A stretch of DNA of 64,000 nt from Pseudomonas putida (GTDB lineage: Bacteria > Pseudomonadota > Gammaproteobacteria > Pseudomonadales > Pseudomonadaceae), in contig NZ_CP039371.1 in the NCBI RefSeq assembly GCF_005080685.1, positions 5,394,001-5,458,000 on the forward strand, given 5' to 3'. The position numbers and the translations under genes were made by a program. Of the stretch, positions 33,586 to 45,300 are shown piece after piece. How positions within the stretch are numbered: position 1 is the stretch's first letter; every line of letters begins with the position of its first letter. The notes under the pieces are model-generated. The model was not told the DNA's origin and did no database searches. It saw only the letters and a program-made list of their open reading frames with translations.

Positions 33586-34158
33586 ATGTTCAGCAAGAAA
33601 GCCCGAAACATCGCGCTGCTCGGGGTGATCGCCGCCCTGCTGGTGGCCGTCGGCTACTGGAACGTCAGCCCCGAGAGCTTCCTCGACAAACCGGTGGCGC
33701 AGGTCGACGAAAGCGCCATCGACTATTACGCGGTCAACGCCCACACTCTGCAGTTCTTGCCGGACGGCAAGCTGCAGTACGAGATGACCGCCGACAAGGT
33801 CGAGCACCTCAAGGCCAGCGAGGTCACCCTGGTGACCACGCCCGACCTGCACCTGTACCGGGGCACCGAATACCCCTGGCACGTGCAGAGCGTGCGCGCC
33901 GAGGTCAACCCGGACGGTACCGAGGTGGAACTGATCGACAAGGTCCGCGTCGCTCGCACCGACGAAAAGCAGCGCGAAACCATCATTACCAGCTCACGCA
34001 TGACCGTATTCCCGCAGAAGCAATATGCGCAGACCGATCAAGCCGTTAGAATCGACGGCGCCGGTGGCACAACTACGGGCAAAGGAATGAAAGCGTATTT
34101 GAAAGAAAGCAAGATGGACTTGCTCTCTAACGTAAGAGGACAGTATGAGGCTCGTTAA
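33586..34158 (+). CDS. lptC: LPS export protein LptC
   Basis: Bitopic inner-membrane protein that receives LPS from LptB2FG and passes it to LptA. 190 aa with one N-terminal TM helix (about 8-25, ALLGVIAALLVAVGYW) and a periplasmic beta-jellyroll. The C terminus overlaps lptA by 14 bp. Confidence 0.93.
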   Translation: MFSKKARNIALLGVIAALLVAVGYWNVSPESFLDKPVAQVDESAIDYYAVNAHTLQFLPDGKLQYEMTADKVEHLKASEVTLVTTPDLHLYRGTEYPWHVQSVRAEVNPDGTEVELIDKVRVARTDEKQRETIITSSRMTVFPQKQYAQTDQAVRIDGAGGTTTGKGMKAYLKESKMDLLSNVRGQYEAR

Positions 34159-34669
34159 AACCCTCCCCCTTTTGCTCAGCCTGAGCGCAGCACTGGGAAG
34201 CGCGAGCGCCTTCGCCCTGCCTAACGACCGTGACCAGCCTATCCGCATCCAGGCCGACAACGCGCATCTGGACGACAAGCAAGGCGTGGCGACCTACACC
34301 GGCGATGTCATCATCACGCAAGGCTCGATGATGATCAAAGGCAACACCGTGACCATCACCCGCGCCCAATCCGGCGACATCGACGTGGTGACCTCGGTGG
34401 GCAACCTGGCCTACTTCGAACAGCAGCAGAGCGCGGCCAAGCCCGACAAGATGAAAGGCTGGGCGGTGACCATCCAGTACCAGGCACAGAAGGACATGGT
34501 GATCCTCACCGACCGCGCCAAGGTCGAGAACGAGGGCAACACCACCGAAGGCGAGAAGATCGTCTACAACACCAAGACCCAGGTGGCGACCGCGGGTCGT
34601 GGCGGCAACGTGACCTCTCCGCGTCAGCGCATCGACATGGTCATCCAGCCGAAGAAGAAGGCCGAGTAA
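34145..34669 (+). CDS. lptA: LPS export periplasmic bridge protein LptA
   Basis: Forms the periplasmic LPS bridge between LptC and LptD. 174 aa with a Sec signal peptide (1 to about 24, LLSLSAALGSASAFA) and an OstA/jellyroll domain (DQPIRIQADNAHLDDKQGVATYTGDV). The gene starts within lptC and ends exactly at the lptB start. Confidence 0.95.
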   Translation: MRLVKTLPLLLSLSAALGSASAFALPNDRDQPIRIQADNAHLDDKQGVATYTGDVIITQGSMMIKGNTVTITRAQSGDIDVVTSVGNLAYFEQQQSAAKPDKMKGWAVTIQYQAQKDMVILTDRAKVENEGNTTEGEKIVYNTKTQVATAGRGGNVTSPRQRIDMVIQPKKKAE

Positions 34670-35395
<726 letters not shown>

Positions 35396-35565
35396 CCCCG
35401 GGCCTGCCCGAGCACTGGCAAACCGGCCACAAGCCGGCCTAAGTTGTTACAGTGCTCTAGGCAAACGCTACAAATTAAGGCATAAAACTTGCTTGAATTC
35501 GGCGCTCCGGCGCCCTGTAGTGGATGGCGCATGCGCGCCGGCGAACAAGGTATTAAGCCCCTGCC

Positions 35566-37059
35566 ATGAAACCATCGCTCGTCCTAAAAATGGGCCAGCA
35601 ACTGACGATGACCCCGCAGTTGCAACAGGCCATCCGTCTGCTCCAGCTTTCTACCCTGGACCTTCAGCAGGAGATCCAGGAAGCGCTGGAGTCGAACCCG
35701 ATGCTCGAACGTCAGGAAGACGGCGACGACTTCGACAACAGCGACCCGATGGCGGACAACGCCGAGAACAAGCCGGTTGCCGAAGTCCAGGACAACAGCT
35801 TCCAGGAGACCACGGCCAGCGCCGAGAACCTGGAAGAAGGTGAATGGAACGAGCGCATCCCCAACGAACTGCCGGTCGACACGGCCTGGGAAGACATCTA
35901 CCAGACCAGCGCCAGCAGCCTCCCCAGCAACGATGACGACGAGTGGGACTTCACCACCCGTACCTCCGCTGGCGAGAGCCTACAGAGCCATCTGCTGTGG
36001 CAGCTGAACCTGGCGCCGATGTCCGACACCGACCGTCTGATCGCAGTCACCCTGATCGACAGCATCAACGGCCAGGGCTACCTGGAAGACACGCTCGAGG
36101 AAATCTGCCAGGGCTTCGACCCCGAGCTGGATATCGAACTCGACGAGGTCGAGGCCGTGCTGCACCGCATCCAGCAGTTCGAGCCGGCCGGTGTCGGCGC
36201 GCGCAACCTGGGCGAATGCCTGCTGCTGCAACTGCGTCAGCTGCCGAAGAACACCCCCTGGATGGCCGAAGCCCAACGCCTGGTCACCGACTTCATCGAC
36301 TTGCTCGGCGGTCGCGACTACAGCCAGCTGATGCGCCGCATGAAGCTCAAGGAAGACGAACTGCGCCAGGTGATCGAGCTGGTGCAGAGCCTCAACCCTC
36401 GCCCTGGCTCGCAGATCGAGTCGAGCGAGCCGGAGTACGTGGTCCCGGACGTGATCGTGCGCAAGGACAGCGACCGCTGGTTGGTCGAGCTGAACCAGGA
36501 AGCCATCCCCCGCCTGCGGGTCAACCCACAGTACGCAGGCTTCGTACGCCGCGCCGACACCAGCGCCGACAACACCTTCATGCGCAACCAGCTGCAAGAG
36601 GCGCGCTGGTTCATCAAGAGCCTGCAGAGTCGCAACGAAACGCTGATGAAGGTCGCGACGCAGATCGTCGAGCACCAGCGCGGCTTCCTCGACCACGGCG
36701 ACGAGGCGATGAAGCCACTGGTGCTGCACGACATCGCCGAGGCGGTGGGCATGCACGAGTCGACGATCTCCCGGGTGACCACGCAGAAATACATGCACAC
36801 GCCGCGTGGCATCTATGAATTGAAATACTTTTTCTCGAGCCATGTCAGCACCGCTGAAGGCGGCGAATGCTCATCCACGGCGATCCGCGCGATCATCAAG
36901 AAACTGGTGGCTGCGGAAAATCAGAAAAAGCCATTGAGTGACAGCAAGATCGCTGGTTTACTGGAGGCACAAGGCATTCAGGTAGCCCGTCGCACCGTCG
37001 CCAAGTACCGCGAGTCCCTCGGCATCGCACCGTCGAGCGAGCGCAAGCGACTGATGTAG
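35566..37059 (+). CDS. rpoN: RNA polymerase sigma-54 factor
   Basis: Sigma-54, needed for nitrogen, flagellar, carbon-source and glycine-cleavage gene expression. 497 aa in the expected order: Gln/Leu-rich region I (about 1-50, [20 protein letters not shown]), acidic region II (about 55-115), the core-binding region, the HTH (about 365-390) and the RpoN box ARRTVAKYR (474-482) near the C terminus. It is preceded by 170 bp of non-coding sequence after lptB. Confidence 0.97.
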   Translation: MKPSLVLKMGQQLTMTPQLQQAIRLLQLSTLDLQQEIQEALESNPMLERQEDGDDFDNSDPMADNAENKPVAEVQDNSFQETTASAENLEEGEWNERIPNELPVDTAWEDIYQTSASSLPSNDDDEWDFTTRTSAGESLQSHLLWQLNLAPMSDTDRLIAVTLIDSINGQGYLEDTLEEICQGFDPELDIELDEVEAVLHRIQQFEPAGVGARNLGECLLLQLRQLPKNTPWMAEAQRLVTDFIDLLGGRDYSQLMRRMKLKEDELRQVIELVQSLNPRPGSQIESSEPEYVVPDVIVRKDSDRWLVELNQEAIPRLRVNPQYAGFVRRADTSADNTFMRNQLQEARWFIKSLQSRNETLMKVATQIVEHQRGFLDHGDEAMKPLVLHDIAEAVGMHESTISRVTTQKYMHTPRGIYELKYFFSSHVSTAEGGECSSTAIRAIIKKLVAAENQKKPLSDSKIAGLLEAQGIQVARRTVAKYRESLGIAPSSERKRLM

Positions 37060-37086
37060 CCCCTGGATGTGCCATAGCGTTTTCGG

Positions 37087-37105
37087 GGCAGGTGCAATAC
37101 CTGCC
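37087..37105. repeat. small inverted repeat between rpoN and hpf
   Basis: GGCAGGT-gcaat-ACCTGCC, a 7-bp stem with a 5-nt loop, 33 bp before the hpf ATG. There is no U-run. It might be an attenuating or stabilising hairpin in the rpoN-hpf mRNA. Confidence 0.5.
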
Positions 37106-37137
37106 TCCTTATGCACGGGCAACAAAGGAGAAGCTGT

Positions 37138-37446
37138 ATGCAAGTCAATATCAGTGGACAGCATGTAGAAGTCACCCAGCCACTGCGCGACTACGTCGAG
37201 CAGAAACTCAAGAAGCTGGAAGGCCACTTCGACAAGATTACCAACGTGCAGGTCATCATGAAGGTCGAGAAGCTGCAGCAGAAGGTCGAAGCGACCCTGC
37301 AGATTCCCGGCGGCGAAGTGGTTGCCAACGCGGAACACGAAGACATGTATGCAGCGATCGACGCCTTGACCGACAAGCTCGACCGCCAACTGAAAAAACA
37401 CAAGGAAAAACAGCAAAGCCTGCTGCAAGGTGCAGCCGCCCGCTGA
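37138..37446 (+). CDS. hpf: ribosome hibernation promoting factor, short type
   Basis: Binds 30S and promotes 100S ribosome dimers in stationary phase. The 102-aa single-domain (short) HPF has MQVNISGQHVEVTQPLRDYVEQKLKKLE-like beta-alpha start (residues 1-28) and the conserved VVANAEHEDMYAAIDAL helix. AAAGGAG precedes the ATG at 37138; an in-frame ATG 27 bp earlier lacks it. It sits between rpoN and ptsN, the standard order. Confidence 0.94.
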   Translation: MQVNISGQHVEVTQPLRDYVEQKLKKLEGHFDKITNVQVIMKVEKLQQKVEATLQIPGGEVVANAEHEDMYAAIDALTDKLDRQLKKHKEKQQSLLQGAAAR

Positions 37447-37458
37447 TCCCCCTCATCC

Positions 37459-37923
37459 ATGATCCGACTTGAAACCATCCTGACCCCCGGCCGTTCCCTC
37501 GTGAACGTGCCGGGAGGCAGTAAGAAGCGCGCCCTGGAAAAGGTCGCTACCGTTATCGCCGAGCAGGTGCCTGAGCTGGAGATGCAAGACGTCTTCGAAA
37601 AGCTCGTGGCCCGCGAAAAACTCGGCTCGACCGGCTTTGGCAACGGCATCGCCATCCCCCACTGCCGGCTTGAAGGCTGCACCGCCCCCGTGAGCGCTCT
37701 GCTGCACCTGGAAGCGCCCATCGATTACGACGCCATCGACGGCGCGCCGGTCGACCTGCTGTTCGTCCTGCTGGTGCCCGAAGCCGCCACCGATGCCCAC
37801 CTTGAACTGCTGCGCCAGATCGCCAGCATGCTCGATCGCAGGGAGGTTCGCGATCGCCTGCGTGCCGCCGACAGCAGCGAGGCCCTGTACCAGGTAGTCC
37901 TGGACGTACAGAACGAGCACTGA
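37459..37923 (+). CDS. ptsN: nitrogen PTS enzyme IIA(Ntr)
   Basis: Phospho-acceptor of the nitrogen-related PTS, receiving phosphate from PtsO. In P. putida it affects potassium and carbon regulation and sigma-54 promoters. 154 aa; the phosphorylated histidine is H68 in [10 protein letters not shown], exactly as known for P. putida PtsN. It starts 12 bp after hpf. Confidence 0.95.
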   Translation: MIRLETILTPGRSLVNVPGGSKKRALEKVATVIAEQVPELEMQDVFEKLVAREKLGSTGFGNGIAIPHCRLEGCTAPVSALLHLEAPIDYDAIDGAPVDLLFVLLVPEAATDAHLELLRQIASMLDRREVRDRLRAADSSEALYQVVLDVQNEH

Positions 37924-37925
37924 AC

Positions 37926-38780
37926 ATGCGCCTGATCATCGTCAGTGGGCGGTCCGGCTCCGGCAAGAGCACCGCCCTCGATGTCCTGGAAGACAACGGT
38001 TACTACTGCATCGACAACCTGCCCGCCGGCCTGCTACCGCAACTGGCGGAAAACGCGCTGATCAACACCGAGTTGTTGCAGCCGAAGGTGGCCGTATCCA
38101 TCGATGCACGCAACCTGCCCAGCCACCTGTCGCGCTTCCCCGAACTGCTCGAGGAAGCCCGCGCCCGGCATATCAAGTGCGATGTGCTATTCCTCGACGC
38201 CGACGAAGACACCCTGCTCAAGCGCTTTTCCGAGACGCGCCGACGCCACCCGCTGACCAATGCCGATCGCTCGCTGGCCGAAGCGATCCGCGTCGAAAGT
38301 GAACTGCTGGGTCCGATCTCCGACCTTGCCGACCTCAAGATCGACACCACCAGCTTGAACCTGTACCAGTTGCGCGACTCGATCAAGCTGCGCCTGCTCA
38401 ACCAGCCCGAGCCCGGTACCGCGTTCCTGGTCGAGTCGTTCGGTTTCAAGCGCGGCATGCCGGTCGATGCCGACCTGGTATTCGACGTACGCTGCCTGCC
38501 CAACCCGTACTGGAAGCCTGAGCTGCGCGACCATTCGGGGCTCGAGCAACCGGTGATCGACTACCTGGCCGCCCAGCCGGATGTGGAAGAAATGTTCCAC
38601 GACATCTCCAGCTACCTGCTGAAATGGCTGCCACGCTTCGCCGCCAGCAACCGCGCCTATGTCACCATCGCCATCGGCTGCACCGGTGGTCATCACCGCT
38701 CGGTGTACATCACCGAGCGCCTTGGCCAGTTGCTGCAGCAATCCCTGAAAAACGTCCAGGTCCGCCACCGCGACCTCTAG
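37926..38780 (+). CDS. rapZ: RNase adapter protein RapZ
   Basis: GTP/ATP-binding RNA adapter, in E. coli directing RNase E to the GlmZ sRNA and controlling glucosamine-6-phosphate synthase. 284 aa. Walker A is GRSGSGKST (residues 8-16), with a Walker B-like VLFLDADE. The C-terminal domain has the [12 protein letters not shown] motif. It starts 2 bp after ptsN. Confidence 0.95.
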   Translation: MRLIIVSGRSGSGKSTALDVLEDNGYYCIDNLPAGLLPQLAENALINTELLQPKVAVSIDARNLPSHLSRFPELLEEARARHIKCDVLFLDADEDTLLKRFSETRRRHPLTNADRSLAEAIRVESELLGPISDLADLKIDTTSLNLYQLRDSIKLRLLNQPEPGTAFLVESFGFKRGMPVDADLVFDVRCLPNPYWKPELRDHSGLEQPVIDYLAAQPDVEEMFHDISSYLLKWLPRFAASNRAYVTIAIGCTGGHHRSVYITERLGQLLQQSLKNVQVRHRDL

Positions 38781-38801
38781 CCCACAGGATTCCACCCCAC
38801 G

Positions 38802-39074
38802 ATGCCCGCCCGCGAAATCACCATCATCAACAAACTTGGCCTGCACGCACGGGCGGCCGCCAAGTTCGTCGGCGTGGCCGGGCGCTTCCCCTGCCAGGTA
38901 CGGGTCGGCCGGGCGCCGGACAAACTGGTGGACGGCAAGAGCATCATGGCGGTGATGATGCTGGCCGCCGGCAAAGGCACCCCGGTGCACCTGCACACCG
39001 AGGGTGAGCAGGATGGCGAAGCCATGGAAGCGCTGGTGGCGTTGATCGAAAACTTCTTCGACGAGGGCGAGTAA
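38802..39074 (+). CDS. ptsO: nitrogen PTS phosphocarrier NPr
   Basis: HPr-like protein relaying phosphate from PtsP to PtsN. 90 aa; the active histidine is H15 in NKLGLHARAAAKF, and the second-site region is DGKSIMAVMMLAAGKG. It is the last gene of rpoN-hpf-ptsN-rapZ-ptsO. A short GC hairpin (GGCGAG/CTCGCC) overlaps the stop codon but has no U-run. Confidence 0.95.
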   Translation: MPAREITIINKLGLHARAAAKFVGVAGRFPCQVRVGRAPDKLVDGKSIMAVMMLAAGKGTPVHLHTEGEQDGEAMEALVALIENFFDEGE

Positions 39075-39135
39075 GCGGGCTCGCCGTAAGCGCCCCGGAG
39101 CTGCCAAGATCGCCACATGGCGTACTCAGGGTAAA

Positions 39136-40029
39136 TCACGACATCGCCGTATCCATCGCCATCATCAGGCAGAAGCCGATACACAGCCCAAGGCTGGCCA
39201 GGCGGTGATTGCCGTTGCTGCGTGACTCGGGAATGATCTCCTGGGTCACCACCAGCAACATGGCCCCCGCCGCACAGGCCAGGCCCAGCGGCAGCAGCAG
39301 TTCAGCGACATTCACAAGCCACGCACACACCACGGCGGCCAAGGGCTCCACCAGGCCGGATGCAGCGCCGATCAGGAACGCCCGGAACCGCGACATCCCC
39401 GCCCCTGCCAACACCAGCGCAACCACCAGACCTTCTGGTACATCCTGCAAGGCGATGCCCATGGCCAGGCTGTCAGCATCGGCCATGCCGCCACCGGCAG
39501 AAACACCGATGGCCATGCCTTCAGGAATGTTGTGGGCGACGATGGCGATCACGAACAACCAGATCCGCGCGGGGATGACCGGCGGCTGGGCGGTGGCGAC
39601 CAAAGCGTCCGGCGAAACGCCGGACACCTTGAGGTCGACCAGGAACAGGCACATCGCGCCGAACAACAGGCCCGCACTGATCAAGCCACCGGCGCCCCAG
39701 GGGCTGAAGCCGATAGCCTGGGCAGCCTCCAGGCCCGGGATGATCAGCGAGAACGCCGTCGCCGCCAACATCACCCCGGCACCAAAGCCCAGCAGCATGT
39801 CGGCCAGGGCCACGGGCATGTTGCGGATGACCAGTACCGGCACAGCGCCCAGCGCCGTGCCCAGCGCGCACAGCGCTCCACCCTCCAGGGCCCGCAGCAT
39901 GCGCGGCTCCAAATCCAGCCAGGCGATGCCCCGTGCGACCAGCAACGCGGTGCCCACCAGCAACAGCAAAGTACCCAGCGCCACGCGGAACAGGCGCACA
40001 CTGCTGACAGACATCACATCTGAGCGCAT
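39136..40029 (-). CDS. ZIP-family metal transporter
   Basis: 297 aa with about eight TM helices. The ZIP metal-site motifs are HNIPEGMAIGV in TM4 and ALQDVPEGLVVAL in TM5. Its length and N-terminal sequence fit the bacterial ZIP/GufA type, moving Zn2+ or other divalent ions into the cytoplasm. It follows sodA on the same strand with a 10-bp gap, so it may belong to the fagA-fumC-orfX-sodA unit; uptake of Mn or Zn with a Mn-SOD would make sense, but this is inference. A second ATG at 40014 is a possible start. Confidence 0.88.
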   Translation of the reverse strand: MRSDVMSVSSVRLFRVALGTLLLLVGTALLVARGIAWLDLEPRMLRALEGGALCALGTALGAVPVLVIRNMPVALADMLLGFGAGVMLAATAFSLIIPGLEAAQAIGFSPWGAGGLISAGLLFGAMCLFLVDLKVSGVSPDALVATAQPPVIPARIWLFVIAIVAHNIPEGMAIGVSAGGGMADADSLAMGIALQDVPEGLVVALVLAGAGMSRFRAFLIGAASGLVEPLAAVVCAWLVNVAELLLPLGLACAAGAMLLVVTQEIIPESRSNGNHRLASLGLCIGFCLMMAMDTAMS

Positions 40030-40039
40030 GCCGATCGAC

Positions 40040-40651
40040 TCACTTCAGGGCTTCGAGATAGCGGCGTTCCACTTCCGCCCAGTCGATGACGTTGTAGAAC
40101 GCACCGATGTATTCCGGACGACGATTCTGGTACTTGAGGTAGTACGCATGCTCCCAGACGTCCAGGCCGAGGATCGGCGTGTTGCCGTCCATCAGCGGGC
40201 TGTCCTGATTGCCGCTGCTTTGCACCACCAGCGTCTTCTGCGGGTTGACGCTCAACCATGCCCAGCCACTGCCGAAGCGCGACAGCGCCGCCTTGGTGAA
40301 CGCCTCCTTGAACGCCTCGAAGCCGCCAAGCTCGGACTCGATGGCCTTGGCCACCTGGCCTTGCGGCTGCCCGCCGCCCTGGGGCGACATCACGGTCCAG
40401 AACAAGGTGTGGTTGGCATGGCCGCCACCCTGGTTGATCACCGCGCCCTGTAGGTTCGCCGGCAATTGCTTGACCGCTGCCACCAGTTTTTCCACCGGCC
40501 AATCGGCCCACTCGGTGCCTTCGATGGCGGCGTTCAGGTTATTGATGTAGGTCTGATGGTGCTTACTGTGGTGAATTTCCATGGTCTGGGCATCGATGTG
40601 CGGCTCCAGTGCGTCATAGGCGTAGGGCAAAGCAGGCAAGGTATGAGGCAT
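40040..40651 (-). CDS. sodA: superoxide dismutase [Mn]
   Basis: Dismutates superoxide in the cytoplasm. 203 aa. Metal ligands are in [20 protein letters not shown] and [22 protein letters not shown] together with SGNQDSPLM (Gln from the C-terminal domain) are MnSOD marks; an FeSOD would have QVWNH instead. The start at 40651 has GGAA upstream and lies 1 bp after the orfX stop. As the last gene of a Fur-controlled operon it replaces Fe-SOD when iron is scarce. Confidence 0.93.
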   Translation of the reverse strand: MPHTLPALPYAYDALEPHIDAQTMEIHHSKHHQTYINNLNAAIEGTEWADWPVEKLVAAVKQLPANLQGAVINQGGGHANHTLFWTVMSPQGGGQPQGQVAKAIESELGGFEAFKEAFTKAALSRFGSGWAWLSVNPQKTLVVQSSGNQDSPLMDGNTPILGLDVWEHAYYLKYQNRRPEYIGAFYNVIDWAEVERRYLEALK

Positions 40652-40652
40652 G

Positions 40653-41114
40653 TCAGTGGATTCCATAGGAAGGTGTACGAGGCGTCTCATCGGGCCGCCC
40701 GGCCAGTTCCCCCGGCTCGGGCGAATAGCGCGCCAGCAACCGCTCGGTGCGCGGATACTGGCCGTACTCGGCGATGAAACTGAGCAGTTCGGTGTAAGTG
40801 CGGCCGCTGTGGCGCAGCGCCGCTTCACGCAGCGCCTGGGGCAGCCGACCATCGCCGCTGGCCTGGAGCAGACGCTGGTGGGCCGCACACAGGTAGTCGG
40901 CGCTCTCGTGCGGCTGGTTCAGCCGCAGGTGCAAGTCCGCCAAGTTGTGATGGGCGATGACCAATGCGGCCACCGCTTCATCCACGTCATTCCAGCGCTC
41001 GAACAGCACCTGAGCCAGGGCCAGGGCTTGCAGGTAATGCTCGCGGGCATCTACCCACTCACCCTGTTCGAACAGGCGGTTGGCGGTTTCGGTGGTACGT
41101 TTCCAGTGCTGCAT
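40653..41114 (-). CDS. OrfX, hypothetical protein of the fagA-fumC-orfX-sodA operon
   Basis: 153 aa, helical throughout, with TPR-like alternating helices ([54 protein letters not shown]). It corresponds to orfX between fumC and the Mn-SOD gene in P. aeruginosa. GGAG precedes the ATG. Function unknown; a tetratricopeptide-like scaffold is the most I can say from the pattern. Confidence 0.85.
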   Translation of the reverse strand: MQHWKRTTETANRLFEQGEWVDAREHYLQALALAQVLFERWNDVDEAVAALVIAHHNLADLHLRLNQPHESADYLCAAHQRLLQASGDGRLPQALREAALRHSGRTYTELLSFIAEYGQYPRTERLLARYSPEPGELAGRPDETPRTPSYGIH

Positions 41115-41144
41115 GACGTCGTTCTCCTGGCCGCTGACGACGCG

Positions 41145-42513
<1,369 letters not shown>

Positions 42514-42521
<8 letters not shown>

Positions 42522-42915
42522 CATCAAATCCTTGCATCAGGTCATCGGGGGAAATCGAAGGCAGCAGCACACAGTTGGCCAGTTGCAAGGCATAGGGCTG
42601 CCAGCGTTGGTTCTGTTCCTGGCGGTCGAGGTTGCGCAGCTGCAGCAGTGGGCGCCACGCCTGGTCAAGGCACAGGCAGCGCCAATGCCATGGCAGCATG
42701 CGGTCGCAGGCGGTATCGAGCAGCAGGCGGAAGGAGGTCAGTGCCACGGTCCATGGCGACGTCTCGGTGCAGCACACCAGATAGCGGCCCTCGGCCAGGT
42801 AGTGCTCGATCAGGCGCGGCTCGTCGGGCTCGAGGGCGCAGCGGATACGCCGGCTGAGCCAGCGCCAGTTTTCCAGGTAGGGCAGCTCGTGGAGGACGGT
42901 TTTCATGAACATCAT
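42514..42915 (-). CDS. fagA: FagA, iron-regulated protein (Fur-associated gene A)
   Basis: 133 aa, no known domain. It holds the position of fagA, the first gene of the Fur-regulated fagA-fumC-orfX-sodA operon known in P. aeruginosa. It begins LHELPYLENWRWLSRRIRCA and has several Cys/Trp residues (DRMLPWHWRCLCLDQAW). Candidate starts are 42915, 42912 and 42906; none has a strong Shine-Dalgarno. Its 3' end overlaps fumC. The molecular role is unknown. Confidence 0.82.
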
Positions 42916-42928
42916 CGCCGGGTGACTG

Positions 42929-42971
42929 GATAATGATATTCATTATTAAGTGATAAATAGAATCACTTCAA
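42929..42971 (-). promoter_or_regulatory. Fur box overlapping the fagA operon promoter
   Basis: GATAATGATATTCATTATT (42929-42947) matches 17 of 19 positions of the Fur consensus GATAATGATAATCATTATC. On the minus strand it overlaps a sigma-70 promoter: -35 TTGAAG (42966-42971), 18-bp spacer, -10 AATAAT (42942-42947). Fur with iron would block RNA polymerase, so the operon is switched on by iron starvation. Confidence 0.88.
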
Positions 42972-42988
42972 CTAGAAACTGATGAAAG

Positions 42989-43013
42989 AAAAAACCCGGC
43001 GCGGTGGCCGGGT
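42989..43013 (-). terminator. intrinsic terminator after pmbA
   Basis: On the minus strand ACCCGGC-caccgc-GCCGGGTTTTTT: a 7-bp stem, 6-nt loop, followed by a T-run. It lies between the pmbA stop and the fagA promoter. Confidence 0.8.
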
Positions 43014-43060
43014 CTCTGGCGTGTTGAAGGTATCTCGAAATTTTCTGGTGCTTGCTCTGA

Positions 43061-43105
43061 CCCTTTCGCGACGGTCCATCGGCGCGCCGAACCGCCGCGA
43101 AAGGG
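43061..43105. repeat. REP-like inverted repeat downstream of pmbA
   Basis: CCCTTTCGCG-a-CGG and CCG-c-CGCGAAAGGG flank a 19-bp centre with GGCGCGCC. The arms are the outer CCCTTTCGCG/CGCGAAAGGG part of the REP elements seen at 12.2 and 59.8 kb, without the GGAGCGG core. Confidence 0.7.
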
Positions 43106-43122
43106 CCGGTCCAGCCCATGGA

Positions 43123-44469
43123 TCAACTGCCCGCGACCGTCATCCGCTCGATCAGCACCGACCCTGTATGAATGTTGCTACGCGTTTCAAGATCGCTGCC
43201 AATCGCCACGATCTGCTGGAACATGTCCTTCATATTGCCGGCGATGGTCACTTCCTGCACGGCATGCTGGATCTCGCCGTTCTCGACCCAGAAGCCCGCC
43301 GCACCTCGGGAGTAGTCACCGGTCACCATGTTCAAACCGTGTCCCATCAGCTCGGTCACCAGCAAGCCCCGACCCATCCGCCGAATCAAAGCCGCCTGGT
43401 CCTCTACGCCATGGCTGACGTACAGGTTATGCACGCCACCGGAGTTAGCCGTGCTAGGCAAGCCCAGCTTACGCCCCGAGTAGGTGCCGAGCAGGTAAGA
43501 CACCAACTCGCCCTTGTCGACGAACGGTTTGGCATAGGTCGCCAAGCCGTCGCCATCGAATGCGGCGCTGCCCAGGGCCCGCGGGATATGCGGGCGCTCG
43601 TCGAGCGAGAGCCAGGATGGGAACAGACGTTGCCCGATCGCCCCTTCGAGGAAGGACGACTTACGGTACAGGTTGCCGCCGGAGATCGCCGACAGGAAAC
43701 TGCCGAACAAGCCACCGGCAAGCTCGGCGGAGAACAGCACCGGTACTTCGCAGGTCGGCACCGGACGCGCGCCCAGGCGGCTGGCAGCGCGTTGCGCGGC
43801 GCGCTGGCCAATGCTGCGTGGGTCTGCCAACAGGTTGCCCTGGCGGTTGACGTCGTACCAGTAGTCACGCTGCATCTGCCCCCCGCCTTCGGCGATCATC
43901 ACGCAGCTGAGGCTGTGTCGGGTCGAGGCATAGCTGCCGATGAAGCCGTGGCTGTTGCCATACACCCGGCAGCCCTGGTGAGTATTGAGGGTGGTGCCGT
44001 CGGCGTTGAGGATGCGCGGGTCTGCATCGAACGCTGCAGCCTCGCACTCAAGGGCCATCTCGATGGCCTTCTCCGGCTCCAGTGCCCAGTCATGATAAAG
44101 ATCGAGGTCCGGAATTTCCCGGGCCATCAGCGCCGCATCGGCCAGGCCCGCGCATTCGTCCTCGGAGGTGTGCTTGGCGATCGCCAGGGCCGCCGCGACG
44201 GTTTCGCGGATCGCCTCCGGGCCGCTCGCCGAGGTACTCGCCGAGCCTTTGCGCTGGCCGACGTACAAGGTGATGCCAAAACCCTGGTCACGGTTGAACT
44301 CGACCGTCTCGACCTCGCGCTGACGCACGCTGGTGGACAGGCCCTGCTCCAACGATACCGCCACCTCACAAGCGCTGGCGCCCTGGCGGCGCGCCTCGGC
44401 GACGATTGCCTCGACCTGCTCCTGCAATGCTGGCAGGTCCTTGGGGCCTACGCTCTGGACTGCACTCAT
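43123..44469 (-). CDS. pmbA: metalloprotease-complex protein PmbA/TldE
   Basis: Partner of TldD; the TldD-TldE heterodimer unfolds and cleaves small peptides, including microcin B17 precursors and CcdA. 448 aa; it lacks the HExxxH motif that TldD carries. The start at 44469 (MSAVQSVGPKDLPALQEQ) has GGAG 6 nt upstream. It diverges from darP; tldD is 830 bp away on the other side of darP, the usual Pseudomonas layout. Confidence 0.94.
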   Translation of the reverse strand: MSAVQSVGPKDLPALQEQVEAIVAEARRQGASACEVAVSLEQGLSTSVRQREVETVEFNRDQGFGITLYVGQRKGSASTSASGPEAIRETVAAALAIAKHTSEDECAGLADAALMAREIPDLDLYHDWALEPEKAIEMALECEAAAFDADPRILNADGTTLNTHQGCRVYGNSHGFIGSYASTRHSLSCVMIAEGGGQMQRDYWYDVNRQGNLLADPRSIGQRAAQRAASRLGARPVPTCEVPVLFSAELAGGLFGSFLSAISGGNLYRKSSFLEGAIGQRLFPSWLSLDERPHIPRALGSAAFDGDGLATYAKPFVDKGELVSYLLGTYSGRKLGLPSTANSGGVHNLYVSHGVEDQAALIRRMGRGLLVTELMGHGLNMVTGDYSRGAAGFWVENGEIQHAVQEVTIAGNMKDMFQQIVAIGSDLETRSNIHTGSVLIERMTVAGS

Positions 44470-44721
44470 GGTTTTCTCCACTCAAATTCTGCGTTCGGCA
44501 AGGGTCATTCTACGACCGGGCCGGACAAGCGGCCCCCGGCTGGTTATCATGGCGGCAATTTCTATGCTTTGTACGAAAAGTGCCTGCGCGACGACCATGC
44601 TGCGTTGAAAACAGGCTCGGAATGCTCATTTACAACCTGTAAACTCCGCTTCCTCGCCTGTTTTCGCCTTGCCTGCTCGCCGCTCGGCGACTTTTCATAA
44701 AAACCCAAGCGGACTGCCACC

Positions 44722-45243
44722 ATGGTTGATTCATACGACGACGCCTTCGACGGCGAAAAAAGCAAAACCCAGATCAAGCGCGAGCTGCATGCGCTGGTCG
44801 AACTCGGCGAGCGTCTCACCACGCTCAAGGCCGACACCCTGGCGCGCCTGCCGCTGACCGACGAGCTGCGCAAGGCCTTGGACGAAGCGTCCAAGCACAC
44901 CGCCCACGGTGCACGCAAACGGCACATGTCGTTCGTCGGCAAGCTGATGCGCGTCCAGGATCTGGACGCGATCCACGCCGTGCTGGAGCAGATCGACAGC
45001 TCCACACGCCAGTACAACGAGCGCTTCCACGGACTCGAGCGCTGGCGCGACCGCCTGATCGACGGTAACGACGAAGATCTCGAGCGTTTCGTCAACGAGT
45101 ATCCCGACACCGATCGCCAGCAACTGCGCTCGCTGATCCGCCACGCCCAGCACGAAAAAGCACGGAACAAACCGCCTGCCGCTGCGCGCAAGGTGTTCAA
45201 GTACATCCGCGAGCTCGACGAACTGCAGCGCGGCCTGCGCTGA
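44722..45243 (+). CDS. darP: ribosome biogenesis factor DarP (YjgA)
   Basis: A 173-aa highly charged, helical protein that associates with late 50S precursors. It has the N-terminal [21 protein letters not shown] motif of the family and the R-rich middle ([14 protein letters not shown]). It is sandwiched between pmbA (divergent) and tldD (convergent). Confidence 0.93.
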   Translation: MVDSYDDAFDGEKSKTQIKRELHALVELGERLTTLKADTLARLPLTDELRKALDEASKHTAHGARKRHMSFVGKLMRVQDLDAIHAVLEQIDSSTRQYNERFHGLERWRDRLIDGNDEDLERFVNEYPDTDRQQLRSLIRHAQHEKARNKPPAAARKVFKYIRELDELQRGLR

Positions 45244-45257
45244 TCGCCTCGGTACCC

Positions 45258-45283
45258 GTGGAAGCAGGCAAGCCTGCTTCCAC
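45258..45283. terminator. palindromic structure between darP and tldD
   Basis: GTGGAAGCAGGC-aa-GCCTGCTTCCAC is a perfect 12-bp stem between the 3' ends of two convergent genes. It has no clear U-run, so it may be a REP-like transcript end rather than a classic terminator. Confidence 0.6.
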
Positions 45284-45300
45284 ATAGGCCCGCCGGACCA

